Source: Streptomyces mutabilis (GTDB lineage Bacteria; Actinomycetota; Actinomycetes; Streptomycetales; Streptomycetaceae). Taken from it: a stretch of DNA of 64,000 nt. Positions 15,136 through 24,236 of the stretch are shown here, piece by piece. Below the pieces are notes generated by a model. That model was not told the origin of the DNA, did not search any database, and saw only the letters and a list, made by a program, of their open reading frames with translations. Both the position numbers and the translations under genes were made by a program. Position 1 is the stretch's first letter. Every line of letters starts with the position of its first letter. The stretch lies in assembly GCF_014649815.1 (NCBI RefSeq), contig NZ_BMTT01000006.1:62001-126000 (forward strand), given 5' to 3'.

Positions 15136-18125
15136 GGCTCCACCGGCTCGACATCACGGCCTTCGGGCCCTTCGGCGGATCGCAGAGCGTCGACTTCGAC
15201 GAACTGTCGGCGGCCGGACTCTTCCTGCTTCACGGACCGACCGGCGCCGGCAAGACATCCGTCCTGGACGCCGTCTGCTACGCGCTGTACGGCTCGGTGC
15301 CCGGCGCGCGCCAGAGCGGTCAGGGCTCGGCCCTGCGCAGCGACCACGCCGACGTCCGTACGCGCACCGAGGTGCGCCTCGAGCTCACCGTCGCCGGACG
15401 GCGGCTGGAGGTCACCCGGCAGCCGCCCTGGGAGCGGCCCAAGCTGCGCGGCAAGGGCACGACCGTGGACAAGGCCCAGACCTGGCTGCGCGAATACGAC
15501 GCGGGCGCCGGCACCTGGAAGGATCTCAGCCGCTCCCACCAGGAGATCGGCGAGGAGATCACGCAGCTGCTCGGCATGAGCCGCGAGCAGTTCTGCCAGG
15601 TCGTGCTCTTGCCGCAGGGCGACTTCGCACGCTTCCTGCGCGCCGACGCGGAGGCCCGCGGCAAGCTGCTCGGCCGGCTCTTCGACACCCGGCGCTTCGC
15701 CGAGGTCGAGAAGCGCCTCGCGGAGCGGCGCCGCGCGACCGAGACGCAGGTGCGCGAGGGGGACGCCGCCCTGCTGGCCGACGCCCACCGGATGCAGCAG
15801 GCCGCCGGTGACGCCATGGAGTTGCCGGAGCAGGTACCGGGCGAGCCGGGACTGGCCGAGGCCGTGCTCACCGCGGCCGCCGTCGCCCGCTGCACGGCCC
15901 GGGAGCTGCTCGACATCGCCGACCGGCGACTCACCGCCGCCGAGTCCGCCCAGGTCGCCGCCGAGCGCGACCTGGCCGGCGTACGGGAACTGGACCGGCT
16001 GCAGCGGCGCTTCGCGGAGGCGAGGGAGCGGGCGGCGCGGCTGGCCGAGCGGGCCGACGCCCACCGCGCGGCGCAGGAACGCATGGAACGGGGGCGGAAG
16101 GCCGGAACAGTGGCCCCGGCCCTGGAGCTGCGGGACGCCGCCGATGCCGAACACCGGCGGGCGGCCCACGCGGAGGCACGCGCGCGTGCCCGGCTGCCGC
16201 AGGAGCTGGCGGACGCGGCCACGGCGGGCCTCGCCGCCGCCGCGCGCCGGGCCGCGCAGGAACTGGGTGGCCTCGAATCGGCCCGGCGGGCCGAACAGCG
16301 CCTCGTCGAGCTGACCGAGGAGCGGGCCGAACTGGATCGCCAGGAACGCGCCGACGAGGACACCCTGCACGAGGCGGAGGCCTGGCTGGCCGGGTGGGAG
16401 ACGGCCCGCGACCGGCTCCAGGCACGCGTCAAGGACGCCCAGGAGGCCGCGACCCGCGCCGAACAGCTCGCCGTACAGCGCGACCCGGCCCAGTGCCGGC
16501 TGAAGGCCGCCCGGCAGCGGGACCGGTTCGCCCTGGACACGGAGGAGACCGGGCGGCAGGCACTCGTCTCGGCCGAGCGAGCCGTCGAGGCCCGTGCCCA
16601 CTGGCTCGACTTCAAGGAACAGCGGCTGCACGGCATCGCCGCCGAACTCGCCGCCGACCTCACCGACGGCGCACCGTGCGCGGTGTGCGGGGCCACCGAA
16701 CATCCGGCCCCCGCCCGGAAGACCGCCGGGCATGTCGACCGCGAGGCGGAGGAGCGCGCGCTCGCCGCATACCAGGAGGCCGAGCAGCGCCGCGCGGAGG
16801 CCGAACAGCGCCTGGGCACCGTACGGGAGGCACTGGCCGCCGCCACCGCGGAGGCCGGGGACGTGCCCACCGCGCGACTGGCCGAGCAGGCCGAGGAACT
16901 GGAGCGGCTGTACGCGGCCGCACGGGCCACTGCCTCCGGACTGCACGCCGCGCAGGAGGAGCTGCGCCGGGCGGAGCAGGAGCGTGAACGGCGCATCGCC
17001 GCCCAGCAGCAGGCCGCCGTCCGAGCCGCGTCCCGGGTCGCCAACCGGGAACGGCTGGAGACGGAACGGGCGGCGCTGGAGGAGGAACTGGTGCGTGCCC
17101 GCGGCACCGCCGGCAGTGTGGCGGCCCGGGCCACACAGCTCGAGCGCCGGGCCGCGTCGCTCACCGAGGCCGCCGACACCTCGCGAGTCGCCGAGGACAC
17201 GGCGCAGCGACTCAAGGACGCCGACGCACGCCTGGCCGACGCCGCCTCCCGTGCGGGCTTCCACACCCCGCGCGAGGCCGCCGCCGCCCGGCTCGACGAC
17301 GCCGCCCACCGCGAACTGCAACGCCGGCTCGACGCCTGGGACGCGGAGGAGGCCGCCGTCCGCGCGGTCCTCACCGAGGCCGACACCGCCGCGGCGGCCC
17401 AGCGCCCGCCCGCCGACGCGGCCGCGGCGGAACGCACCGCCGCCGAAGCCGGCCGGCGGCTGCGCGAGGCCGCCTCGGCCCGCGACGCCGCCGCCCGGCG
17501 CTGCGCCGAGCTGGAGCGGCTGTCCGCCCGCGCCACCGCGGCTGCGCGCCGGATCGCCCCGCTGCGCCGGGAGCACGAGCGCGTCGTCCGCCTCGCCACC
17601 CTCACCGCGGGCACCTCGGCGGAGAACGAACGCCGGATGCGCCTGGAGTCCTACGTGCTGGCGGCCCGCCTCGAACAGGTCGCCGCCGCCGCGACCGCCC
17701 GCCTTCAGCGCATGTCCTCCGGCCGCTACACCCTCGTCCACTCCGACGACCGCACCGGACGCGGACGCAGCGGCCTCGGGCTGCACGTCGTCGACGCCTG
17801 GACCGGTCGCGAGCGCGACACGGCCACGTTGTCCGGCGGCGAGACGTTCTTCGCCTCGCTCGCTCTCGCGCTCGGTCTCGCCGACGTCGTCACGGACGAG
17901 GCCGGTGGCGTCCGCCTGGACACCCTCTTCATCGACGAGGGCTTCGGCAGCCTCGACGACCAGACCCTCGACGAGGTCCTGGACGTCCTCGACGCACTGC
18001 GCGAGCGGGACCGCAGCGTCGGCATCGTCAGCCATGTCGCCGACCTGCGCCGGCGCATCCACGCCCAACTGGAGGTCGTGAAGGGGCGGTCGGGGTCGGT
18101 ACTGCGGCAGCGGGGCACCGGCTGA
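15132..18125 (+). CDS. sbcC: Exonuclease subunit SbcC (Rad50-like ATPase)
   Basis: 997 residues, normal for SbcC. Walker A GPTGAGKT (35-42) is near the N-terminus; two long Ala/Glu/Arg-rich coiled-coil arms surround a zinc hook CAVC (about 516-519). The C-terminal lobe has the ABC signature LSGGETF (about 900) and Walker B LDTLFIDEGFGSLD (about 929-942). The partner is SbcD, encoded just upstream with a 4-nt overlap. The GTG start is preceded by GGGAGG. The strong GC3 bias leaves long false open frames on the opposite strand, which are not genes. Confidence 0.96.
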   Translation: MRLHRLDITAFGPFGGSQSVDFDELSAAGLFLLHGPTGAGKTSVLDAVCYALYGSVPGARQSGQGSALRSDHADVRTRTEVRLELTVAGRRLEVTRQPPWERPKLRGKGTTVDKAQTWLREYDAGAGTWKDLSRSHQEIGEEITQLLGMSREQFCQVVLLPQGDFARFLRADAEARGKLLGRLFDTRRFAEVEKRLAERRRATETQVREGDAALLADAHRMQQAAGDAMELPEQVPGEPGLAEAVLTAAAVARCTARELLDIADRRLTAAESAQVAAERDLAGVRELDRLQRRFAEARERAARLAERADAHRAAQERMERGRKAGTVAPALELRDAADAEHRRAAHAEARARARLPQELADAATAGLAAAARRAAQELGGLESARRAEQRLVELTEERAELDRQERADEDTLHEAEAWLAGWETARDRLQARVKDAQEAATRAEQLAVQRDPAQCRLKAARQRDRFALDTEETGRQALVSAERAVEARAHWLDFKEQRLHGIAAELAADLTDGAPCAVCGATEHPAPARKTAGHVDREAEERALAAYQEAEQRRAEAEQRLGTVREALAAATAEAGDVPTARLAEQAEELERLYAAARATASGLHAAQEELRRAEQERERRIAAQQQAAVRAASRVANRERLETERAALEEELVRARGTAGSVAARATQLERRAASLTEAADTSRVAEDTAQRLKDADARLADAASRAGFHTPREAAAARLDDAAHRELQRRLDAWDAEEAAVRAVLTEADTAAAAQRPPADAAAAERTAAEAGRRLREAASARDAAARRCAELERLSARATAAARRIAPLRREHERVVRLATLTAGTSAENERRMRLESYVLAARLEQVAAAATARLQRMSSGRYTLVHSDDRTGRGRSGLGLHVVDAWTGRERDTATLSGGETFFASLALALGLADVVTDEAGGVRLDTLFIDEGFGSLDDQTLDEVLDVLDALRERDRSVGIVSHVADLRRRIHAQLEVVKGRSGSVLRQRGTG

Positions 18126-18159
18126 AGGGTCCCGGCGGCCGCGACGTGGGTCAGGGGGC

Positions 18160-18606
18160 TCAGCGGCTCAACGGCCGACGGGGGAGCGGTGACGAGTAGA
18201 CGACGCTCGTGGTGACCGACCCCAGTGCGCTGATCCGGCCGGACACCTCCTCCAGATGCCGCATGGAACGGGCCGCGACCTTGATGACGAAGCAGTCGTC
18301 CCCTGTCACGTGGTGCGCCTCGAGGATCTCGGGAGTGACCGCCACCAGGTCGTGGAACGGCTTGTAGTTGCCGTTCGGATACCTCAGGCGCACGAAGGCC
18401 AGGATCGGGAACCCCAGCCGCTCGGGTTCGACGACCGCCGTGTACCCCTGGATGATCCCCGCCTCCTCCATCCGCCGCACCCGCTCGGTCACCGCGCTCG
18501 CGGACATGGAGACGGCACGGGCCAACTCCGCGTACCCGGCCCGCCCGTTGCGCTGGAGGGCGTCGAGTACCAGCCAGTCGGTGGCGTCCGGGGAATCCGT
18601 GGTCAT
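18160..18606 (-). CDS. Lrp/AsnC family regulator
   Basis: 148 residues, standard size. The N-terminal HTH (about 8-60; LDALQRNGRAGYAELARAVS, MSASAVTERVRRMEEAGII) is followed by the RAM/AsnC effector domain (about 70-140; GFPILAFVRLRYP, VTGDDCFVIKVAARSMRHLE). Lrp proteins bind amino acids and form octamers on palindromic sites, usually regulating a divergent gene. Here the divergent gene encodes a rhodanese (18729). The shared region contains a GGAATCC...GGATTCC inverted repeat (18623-18662), which is a plausible operator. Confidence 0.92.
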   Translation of the reverse strand: MTTDSPDATDWLVLDALQRNGRAGYAELARAVSMSASAVTERVRRMEEAGIIQGYTAVVEPERLGFPILAFVRLRYPNGNYKPFHDLVAVTPEILEAHHVTGDDCFVIKVAARSMRHLEEVSGRISALGSVTTSVVYSSPLPRRPLSR

Positions 18607-18622
18607 CCGGAAGAAATAACAG

Positions 18623-18662
18623 GGAATCCCCGGCGCAGACAAGAGATGAACCGGTGGATTCC
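18623..18662. promoter_or_regulatory. Candidate Lrp operator between lrp and rhodanese genes
   Basis: GGAATCC (18623-18629) and GGATTCC (18656-18662) are perfect inverted arms whose left starts lie 33 bp apart, about three helical turns. It lies in the 122-bp divergent region, immediately upstream of the lrp start. Lrp proteins often bind such helically phased half-sites. No binding data; the call is by position and symmetry only. Confidence 0.4.
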
Positions 18663-18728
18663 TCTTCTGCGACGCGCTCGCCGACCGTAGATTCGCGGTC
18701 AGGAGAGCCACCGAGGAAAGGCCGGACC

Positions 18729-19205
18729 ATGAGCGCCACCACCACGAGCCCCGTCCTGCGCATCGCCCCGCCGACCCCCGCCGAGACCGCCGCGTACTTC
18801 CGCGCGAGCCTCGCCTTCCACGCCGACGTCTCCGACGTCGCCGGCGCCCTCGCGGCCGACGGCGACCCGGGGTTCGTCCTCGTGGACACCCGTTCCACCG
18901 AGTCCTGGGACCAGGGCCACATCCCCGGCGCCGTCCACCTGCCCACCGCGCTCGTCCCCGAACGGGCCGGCCGACTCCTCGACCGGGCCGTGCCGGTGGT
19001 GACGTACTGCTGGGGTCCCGGCTGCAACGGCGCGTCCCGCGCCGCCCTGGCACTGGCCGAACTCGGCTACCAGGTCAAGGAGATGCTCGGCGGCTTCGAG
19101 TACTGGGTGCGCGAGGGCTTCGCGTACGAGACCCGGCAGGGTACCGCGCGCCGCTCCGCCGACCCCTTGACCGCCCCGGTGGACGCGGCCGACTGCGGCT
19201 GCTGA
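18729..19205 (+). CDS. Rhodanese-like sulfurtransferase
   Basis: 158 residues with one rhodanese domain (about 33-140): LVDTRSTESWDQGHIPGAVH (51-70) is the CH2A-like motif, and the active-site loop is CWGPGCNGASR, with C94 and C99 as candidates for the persulfide cysteine. The C-terminus ends in DCGC, possibly a metal-binding tail. Rhodaneses move sulfane sulfur in cysteine metabolism or detoxification. AGGAAAGG lies about 8 nt before the ATG. Divergence from an Lrp gene points to control by amino-acid supply, as an inference. Confidence 0.92.
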   Translation: MSATTTSPVLRIAPPTPAETAAYFRASLAFHADVSDVAGALAADGDPGFVLVDTRSTESWDQGHIPGAVHLPTALVPERAGRLLDRAVPVVTYCWGPGCNGASRAALALAELGYQVKEMLGGFEYWVREGFAYETRQGTARRSADPLTAPVDAADCGC

Positions 19206-19226
19206 CGGGCGTGTAGGTTCTGCCGC

Positions 19227-19745
19227 ATGGTGCGATACGCGGAGCCGGGTGCGGTGGAATGGGTGGAGTCGGGCGGCGGTCCGCTCATAGCGGTCCCGGA
19301 GACGGTCCTGCCGTTCTGGACCGGTGCCGACGGCGGGGACGCCGCATCCGACTACGACCGGGCGTGCGAGGTCGACGGCCACGTCGGGCTCCTCCCGGTC
19401 GGCGACCGCACCGCCCTCGTCCTCGGCGACGAACCCGCCTCCACCGCCTATCTCGCCGCTCACGGGACCTTCGTCCGCTGGTGCGCCGCGAACTCCGAGG
19501 AGGAGGCGCTGGCCGGCGTCGCCGCCGCTCTCGACACGGCCGACTGGGAGCCGGAGGTGTCCTGGCACGTGCCCGGGCCGGTGCTCCTCTTCGACGCGGC
19601 CTGGCCCGGCGCCGCCTGCGACCGGGCGGATCACGTGCGGGTCGCCCTCGACCCCGGCCGGTACGCGGTGCGGGCGGCGGAGGTCCGCCCCGGGCCGGAG
19701 ACCTGGCTGAACGTCGTACAACTGCGGCGCCTAGCCGACCGGTAG
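19227..19745 (+). CDS. Immunity protein 21 (Imm21) family protein
   Basis: 172 residues. The opening VEWVESGGGPLIAVPE and the WTGADGGDAASDYDRACEVDG, VGLLPVGDRTALVLGDEP, HGTFVRWCAAN segments match the Imm21 family, proteins predicted to protect against polymorphic toxins. Here no toxin gene is near: neighbours are a rhodanese and an SDR. It may be an orphan immunity gene that protects against toxins of other strains, or a family member with another role. TAGGTT (19214-19219) ends 7 nt before the ATG, so the mRNA is probably leaderless. Confidence 0.75.
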   Translation: MVRYAEPGAVEWVESGGGPLIAVPETVLPFWTGADGGDAASDYDRACEVDGHVGLLPVGDRTALVLGDEPASTAYLAAHGTFVRWCAANSEEEALAGVAAALDTADWEPEVSWHVPGPVLLFDAAWPGAACDRADHVRVALDPGRYAVRAAEVRPGPETWLNVVQLRRLADR

Positions 19746-19828
19746 CCGAGGCAGCCGACCGCGCGCCGGATACCGCCGCGGGGATATTGCCGTGCGTACC
19801 GGTGGTGCGCCGCCCATCATGGGTGCCC

Positions 19829-20674
19829 ATGCCACGACTTCCGCACCCCACCCCCGAAGAGCTGCGCCGCGACCCCCTGCCCCTGCGCGGCCGCACCGCC
19901 CTCGTCACCGGAGCCAGCCGACGCGGCGGCATCGGCCACGCCGTGGCCCGGCGGCTCGCCGCCTACGGGGCCGGTGTCTACCTGCACCACCACGTCCCGC
20001 ACGACGCCGCCATGCCCTGGGGCGCCGACCGGACGGAGGACGTCATCGCCTCCGTGCGCGCCGCGCTCGGCGACCCGGACGCCACCGTGGTGGCGGGCCC
20101 CGGCGACCTCACCGACCCCGTCGCACCGGGCGAACTCCTCGCCACGGCCGCCGAAGCGCTCGGCGGGCGGCTGGACGTCCTGGTCGCCAACCACGCCCTC
20201 AGCGGCTCTGACGGCACCCTCGACGCGATCGACGCCGCCATGCTCGACGCCCACTGGCAGGTCGACACCCGCTCGGTGCTGCTGCTCGTCCAGGCCTTCG
20301 CCCGGCACCGCGCCGCGCTGCCGCCCCGCACGCCCGGCGGACGCGTCGTGATGATGACCTCCGGCCAGGACATCGAGTCAGGCATGCCCGGCGAGGTCGC
20401 CTACGCGCTGCAGAAGGGAGCGCTCGCCTCCATCACGCGGACCCTGTCGACGACCCTCGCCGAGCACGCGGTGACCGTGAACGCGGTCAACCCCGGGCCG
20501 GTGGACACCGACTACATGACCGGTGAGGACTACGACGCCATCGCCGCCCGCTTCCCCGCCGGGCGGTGGGGCATGCCCGACGACCCGGCCCGCCTCGTCG
20601 CGTGGCTCGCCACGGACGAGGCGGAGTGGGTCACCGGTCAGGTCGTCGACTCGGAGGGCGGTTTCCGGCGGTGA
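19829..20674 (+). CDS. Short-chain dehydrogenase/reductase
   Basis: 281 residues. The nucleotide site is TGASRRGGIG (27-36) and the catalytic YxxxK is YALQK (about 191-195) after VVMMTSGQ. The structural NNAG motif is replaced by ANHALSG. The 3' end, NAVNPGPVDTDYM and EWVTGQVVDSEGGF, is typical of FabG-like enzymes. They reduce or oxidise keto/hydroxy groups with NAD(P)H; the substrate is unknown. ATG 19829 was chosen although a GTG two codons upstream is possible. It is convergent with the DUF885 gene 10 nt away. Confidence 0.9.
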   Translation: MPRLPHPTPEELRRDPLPLRGRTALVTGASRRGGIGHAVARRLAAYGAGVYLHHHVPHDAAMPWGADRTEDVIASVRAALGDPDATVVAGPGDLTDPVAPGELLATAAEALGGRLDVLVANHALSGSDGTLDAIDAAMLDAHWQVDTRSVLLLVQAFARHRAALPPRTPGGRVVMMTSGQDIESGMPGEVAYALQKGALASITRTLSTTLAEHAVTVNAVNPGPVDTDYMTGEDYDAIAARFPAGRWGMPDDPARLVAWLATDEAEWVTGQVVDSEGGFRR

Positions 20675-20684
20675 GCGACCCGTC

Positions 20685-22373
20685 TCAAAGCCGCGACAGC
20701 TCGTCCACCAGGTCGTCCAGCCCCAGCGACCCCTGGGACAGCGCCGCCATGTGCCAGGCCTTCGGGTCGAAGGCGTCACCGTGCCGCTTGCGGGCGTTCT
20801 CCCGGCCCAGCAGCCACGCCCGCTCGCCGAGCTTGTAGCCGATCGCCTGGCCGGGGATCGTCAGGTACCGGGTCAGTTCGCTCTCCACGAAGTCCGCCGG
20901 ACGGCTGCTGTGCGCGCCGAAGAACTCCTGCGCCAGCTCCGGCGTCCACCGCTCACCCGGGTGGAACGGCGAGTCCGCCGGGATCTCCAGCTCCAGGTGC
21001 ATGCCGATGTCCACGATGACCCGGGCGGCCCGCATCATCTGCGCGTCCAGGTAACCGAGCCGCTGCTCCGCGTCCGTGAGGAAGCCCAGCTCGTCCATCA
21101 GCCGCTCCGCGTACAGCGCCCAGCCCTCGGCGTTGGCGCTGACCATGCCGACCGAGGCCTGGTAGCGGGACAGGTCCTCGGCGACGTGCGTCCACTGGGC
21201 GAGCTGGAGGTGGTGACCGGGGACGCCCTCGTGGTACCAGGTCGAGACCAGGTCGTAGACCGGGAAGCGGGTCTGTCCCATCGTCGGCAGCCAGGTGCGG
21301 CCGGGGCGGGAGAAGTCCTCCGACGGCTGCGTGTAGTACGGGGCCGCCGCGCTGCCGGGCGGGGCGATCCGCGACTCCACCTTCCGCACCCGCTCGGCGA
21401 GTTCGAAGTGGGTGCCGTCCAGCGCGTCGATCGCCTGGTCCATCAGGCCCTGCAGCCAGTCGCGGACCTCGTCGACGCCCTCGATGTGCTTGCCGTGCTC
21501 GTCCAGGTGCGCCAGCGCCACCCAGGGCGTCTCGGCGCCCGGAAGGATCTTCTCGGCCTCCTGCTTCATCTCGGCGAGCAGGCGGTGGTACTCCGACCAG
21601 CCGTACGCGTACGCCTCGTCCAGGTCCAGGTCCGTGCCGTTGTAGTAGCGCGACCAGCGGGCGTAGCGCTCGCGGCCCACCGTGTCCGGGGCGCCCTCGA
21701 TGGCCGGCGCGTACACGTCGCGCATCCAGTCCCGCAGCTCGACCACGGCGGCGGTCGCCTCCCGGGCCGCCTCGTCCAGCTCCGCGCGCAGCGCGTCGGG
21801 GCCGGCGGACGCGAAGTCCTCGAACCAGCCCCGGCCCTCACCCGTGTCCGCCCACTCGCCGAGCTGCTCGACGAAAGTGGCGGTCGGACGCGGAGACGCG
21901 TACAGCTTGCGCTCCAGGCCCAGGGCCAGGGACTCGCGGTAGCCCCCGAGCGCCGCCGGCACCGCGCGCAGCCGCTCGGCGATCCGCGCCCAGTCCTCGT
22001 CCGTCCGCGTCGGCGTCACCGTGAAGACCTCGCGCACCGAATGCGCGACGGTGCCCAGGTTGCCGACCGAACGCAGGCCCTCCTCCGCCTCGTGCACGGC
22101 GAGTTCGGCGGTCAGCCGCTCGCGCAGCAGCCGGGCGCAGCGCCGCTCCACGTCGCTGTCCCCGCCGGGCCGGCGCTCCGCCTCGTCCAGCCGGGCGAGC
22201 GTGGCCCGTGCCAGCTCCGCGAGGGCCTCCTGACCCGCGGGGGAGAGGTCGGGCAGGCGGCTGGAACACTCCTCCACGCCGAGGAACGTACCGGTGACCG
22301 GGTCGAGGGCGATGAGCTCGTCGACGTAGGCGTCGGCGACCTCGCGGGGCAGCGGGCTCTTGGTCTCTGACAT
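20685..22373 (-). CDS. DUF885 family (putative metallopeptidase-like) protein
   Basis: 562 residues. The family signature includes YHEGVPGHHLQ (near residue 380-390), a HExxxxxH-like segment proposed as a zinc-peptidase site, and ANAEGWALYAERLM downstream. Members are secreted or cytoplasmic and many have no proven reaction; this one has no signal peptide. The start at 22373 has GAGGA 7 nt upstream on the minus strand. The gene follows an Lrp gene (22451-22942) on the same strand after a 77-nt gap; the two could be co-transcribed. Confidence 0.9.
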   Translation of the reverse strand: MSETKSPLPREVADAYVDELIALDPVTGTFLGVEECSSRLPDLSPAGQEALAELARATLARLDEAERRPGGDSDVERRCARLLRERLTAELAVHEAEEGLRSVGNLGTVAHSVREVFTVTPTRTDEDWARIAERLRAVPAALGGYRESLALGLERKLYASPRPTATFVEQLGEWADTGEGRGWFEDFASAGPDALRAELDEAAREATAAVVELRDWMRDVYAPAIEGAPDTVGRERYARWSRYYNGTDLDLDEAYAYGWSEYHRLLAEMKQEAEKILPGAETPWVALAHLDEHGKHIEGVDEVRDWLQGLMDQAIDALDGTHFELAERVRKVESRIAPPGSAAAPYYTQPSEDFSRPGRTWLPTMGQTRFPVYDLVSTWYHEGVPGHHLQLAQWTHVAEDLSRYQASVGMVSANAEGWALYAERLMDELGFLTDAEQRLGYLDAQMMRAARVIVDIGMHLELEIPADSPFHPGERWTPELAQEFFGAHSSRPADFVESELTRYLTIPGQAIGYKLGERAWLLGRENARKRHGDAFDPKAWHMAALSQGSLGLDDLVDELSRL

Positions 22374-22450
22374 GCGGACATCCTCATACGGATACCGGTG
22401 CCGCGTCAGCCCGCTCTGCCCGGTCACCGCGGTGGGGGGCCGGATTTCGC

Positions 22451-22942
22451 TCAGGGCGTGGTGGCGGGCGCGGCGGGCGGCAGCAGGGGGCCGCACTCCC
22501 ACTGCTGGAAGATCAGCCGCGTCTCGACGCGGGCCACCTCGCGCCGGGAGGTGAACTCGTCCAGGACCAGCCGCTGCAGATCCGTCATGTCCGCGACCGC
22601 TACGTGGACCAGGTAGTCGTCCGGGCCGGTGAGGTGGAAGACGGTGCGCGACTCCGGAAGCGCCCGGATCCGTTCCACGAACGGTCCGACCAGCTCGCGC
22701 CGGTGCGGGCGCACCTGTACCGACAGCAGCGCCTGGAGCCCGCGCCCCAGCCTGGCCGGGTCGAGTTCCAGTCGGTGCCCGAGGATCACCCCCGCCCGCC
22801 GCAGCCGGGCCACCCGGTCCAGGCAGGTCGACGGGGCGACCCCGACCTGGGCGGCGAGATCGCGGTAGGTGGTCCGGGCGTCGTTCTGCAGCAGCCGCAG
22901 CAGATGCAGATCCACCGGGTCCAGTACGACAGATTCCGCCAT
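22451..22942 (-). CDS. Lrp/AsnC family regulator
   Basis: 163 residues. HTH at about 12-60 (LDPVDLHLLRLLQNDARTTY, VGVAPSTCLDRVARLRRAGV) and an RAM domain at about 70-145 (LQALLSVQVRPHRRELVGPF, LTGPDDYLVHVAVADMTDLQ). Divergent from a Cys/Met-type PLP enzyme at 23003; Lrp proteins paired with methionine gamma-lyase genes are known in other bacteria. The start MAESVV at 22942 gives normal family length. The 60-bp divergent region has inverted repeats (see 22946-22992). Confidence 0.92.
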   Translation of the reverse strand: MAESVVLDPVDLHLLRLLQNDARTTYRDLAAQVGVAPSTCLDRVARLRRAGVILGHRLELDPARLGRGLQALLSVQVRPHRRELVGPFVERIRALPESRTVFHLTGPDDYLVHVAVADMTDLQRLVLDEFTSRREVARVETRLIFQQWECGPLLPPAAPATTP

Positions 22943-22945
22943 CGG

Positions 22946-22992
22946 CCGAACGTAACACGGCCCGTGAACCCTGTGACCCGTTCGGTGTTCAC
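22946..22992. promoter_or_regulatory. Inverted repeats between lrp and PLP-enzyme genes
   Basis: GTGAAC (22964-22969) pairs with GTTCAC (22987-22992), and CCGAAC (22946-22951) with GTTCGG (22980-22985). They fill the short region between the divergent starts. They are candidates for the binding site of the adjacent Lrp regulator; no consensus is claimed. Confidence 0.35.
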
Positions 22993-23002
22993 TCTTCGGT
23001 TC

Positions 23003-24226
23003 ATGGACTCCGCGAGCACGCACCCGTCACCGTCCGACGACGTACGCTCCACCGCATCCACGGGCAGGGCACTGGCCACCGAGGCCGTGCACGCCGGTCG
23101 CGACGATCTCGCGGCCCTGGGACTGCACGCCCCGCCCATCGACCTGTCCACGACCTATCCGTCTTACGACAGCCGCGGCGAGGCCGCCCGCATCGACGCG
23201 TTCGCCACCACCGGCGCCGACCCGGCCGGCCCGCCGGTCTACGGCCGCCTCGGCAACCCGACCGTCGCCCGCTTCGAGACGGCGCTGGCCCGGCTGGAGG
23301 GCACTCAGGCCGCGGTCGCCTTCGCCAGTGGCATGGCCGCGCTGAGCGCCGTGCTGCTGGTGAGGGCCTCGATGGGGCTGCGGCACGTCGTCGCCGTGCG
23401 GCCCCTGTACGGCTGCAGCGACCACCTGCTGACCGCCGGGCTGCTCGGGTCCGAGGTCACCTGGACCGACCCGGCGGGCATCGCGGACGCCTTGCGCCCG
23501 GACACCGGCCTGGTGCTCGTGGAGTCGCCGGCCAATCCCACGCTGGCCGAGGTCGACCTGCGGGCCGTCGCCCACGCCTGTGGATCGGTGCCGCTGCTCG
23601 TGGACAACACCTTCGCCACCCCCGTACTCCAGCGGCCGGCCGAGTACGGCGCACGGCTGGTGCTGCACAGCGCCACCAAGTACCTCGGCGGGCACGGGGA
23701 CGTGCTGGCCGGTGTGGTGGCCTGCGACGAGGAACTCGCGGGCCGGCTGCGGCAGGTCCGTTTCGCCACCGGCGGCGTACTGCACCCGCTCGCCGGCTAC
23801 CTGCTGCTGCGCGGACTGTCCACCCTGCCCGTGCGGGTGCGGGCCGCCTCCGCGAACGCCGCCGCGCTCGTCGAGCGTCTCGCCGCCGATCCGCGCGTGG
23901 CCCGCGTGCACTATCCGCGCATCGGTGGCGCGATGGTCTCCTTCGAGGTCCACGGCGACCCGCACGAGGTCATCGGCCGCGTCCGCCTCATCACCCCCGC
24001 CGTCAGCCTCGGCAGCGTCGACACGCTCATCCAGCACCCGGCTTCCATCAGCCACCGCATCGTGGACGCCGACGACCGCCGGGACGCCGGGGTCGGCGAC
24101 CGGTTGCTGCGGCTGTCGGTCGGCCTGGAGGACGTCGACGACCTCTGGGCCGACCTGGACCAGGCCCTCGGGGAGCGGGCCGCCGAGGCGGTCCCGCTGC
24201 GGGAGGCGCTGGCGCGGGCCGACTGA
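23003..24226 (+). CDS. Cys/Met-metabolism PLP enzyme (methionine gamma-lyase or cystathionine lyase type)
   Basis: 407 residues. The PLP-binding lysine is K226 in HSATKYLGG; other landmarks are YGRLGNPTVARFE (80-92), FASGMAALSAV and VESPANPTLAEVDL (173-186). These place it in the gamma-lyase/cystathionine family, which cleaves sulfur amino acids. Between RVHYPR (301-306) and GGAMVSFEV the usual segment of roughly 15-20 residues is missing, so the loop is shortened compared with typical members; whether it is active needs testing. Divergent from an Lrp gene. Confidence 0.88.
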   Translation: MDSASTHPSPSDDVRSTASTGRALATEAVHAGRDDLAALGLHAPPIDLSTTYPSYDSRGEAARIDAFATTGADPAGPPVYGRLGNPTVARFETALARLEGTQAAVAFASGMAALSAVLLVRASMGLRHVVAVRPLYGCSDHLLTAGLLGSEVTWTDPAGIADALRPDTGLVLVESPANPTLAEVDLRAVAHACGSVPLLVDNTFATPVLQRPAEYGARLVLHSATKYLGGHGDVLAGVVACDEELAGRLRQVRFATGGVLHPLAGYLLLRGLSTLPVRVRAASANAAALVERLAADPRVARVHYPRIGGAMVSFEVHGDPHEVIGRVRLITPAVSLGSVDTLIQHPASISHRIVDADDRRDAGVGDRLLRLSVGLEDVDDLWADLDQALGERAAEAVPLREALARAD

Positions 24227-24236
24227 GGGGGCCGGC

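Noticed and set aside
14979..18068. Long minus-strand open frame antisense to sbcC
   Set aside because: High GC3 in sbcC removes stops on the opposite strand; the composition is low-complexity Gly/Leu/Arg and no family is seen.
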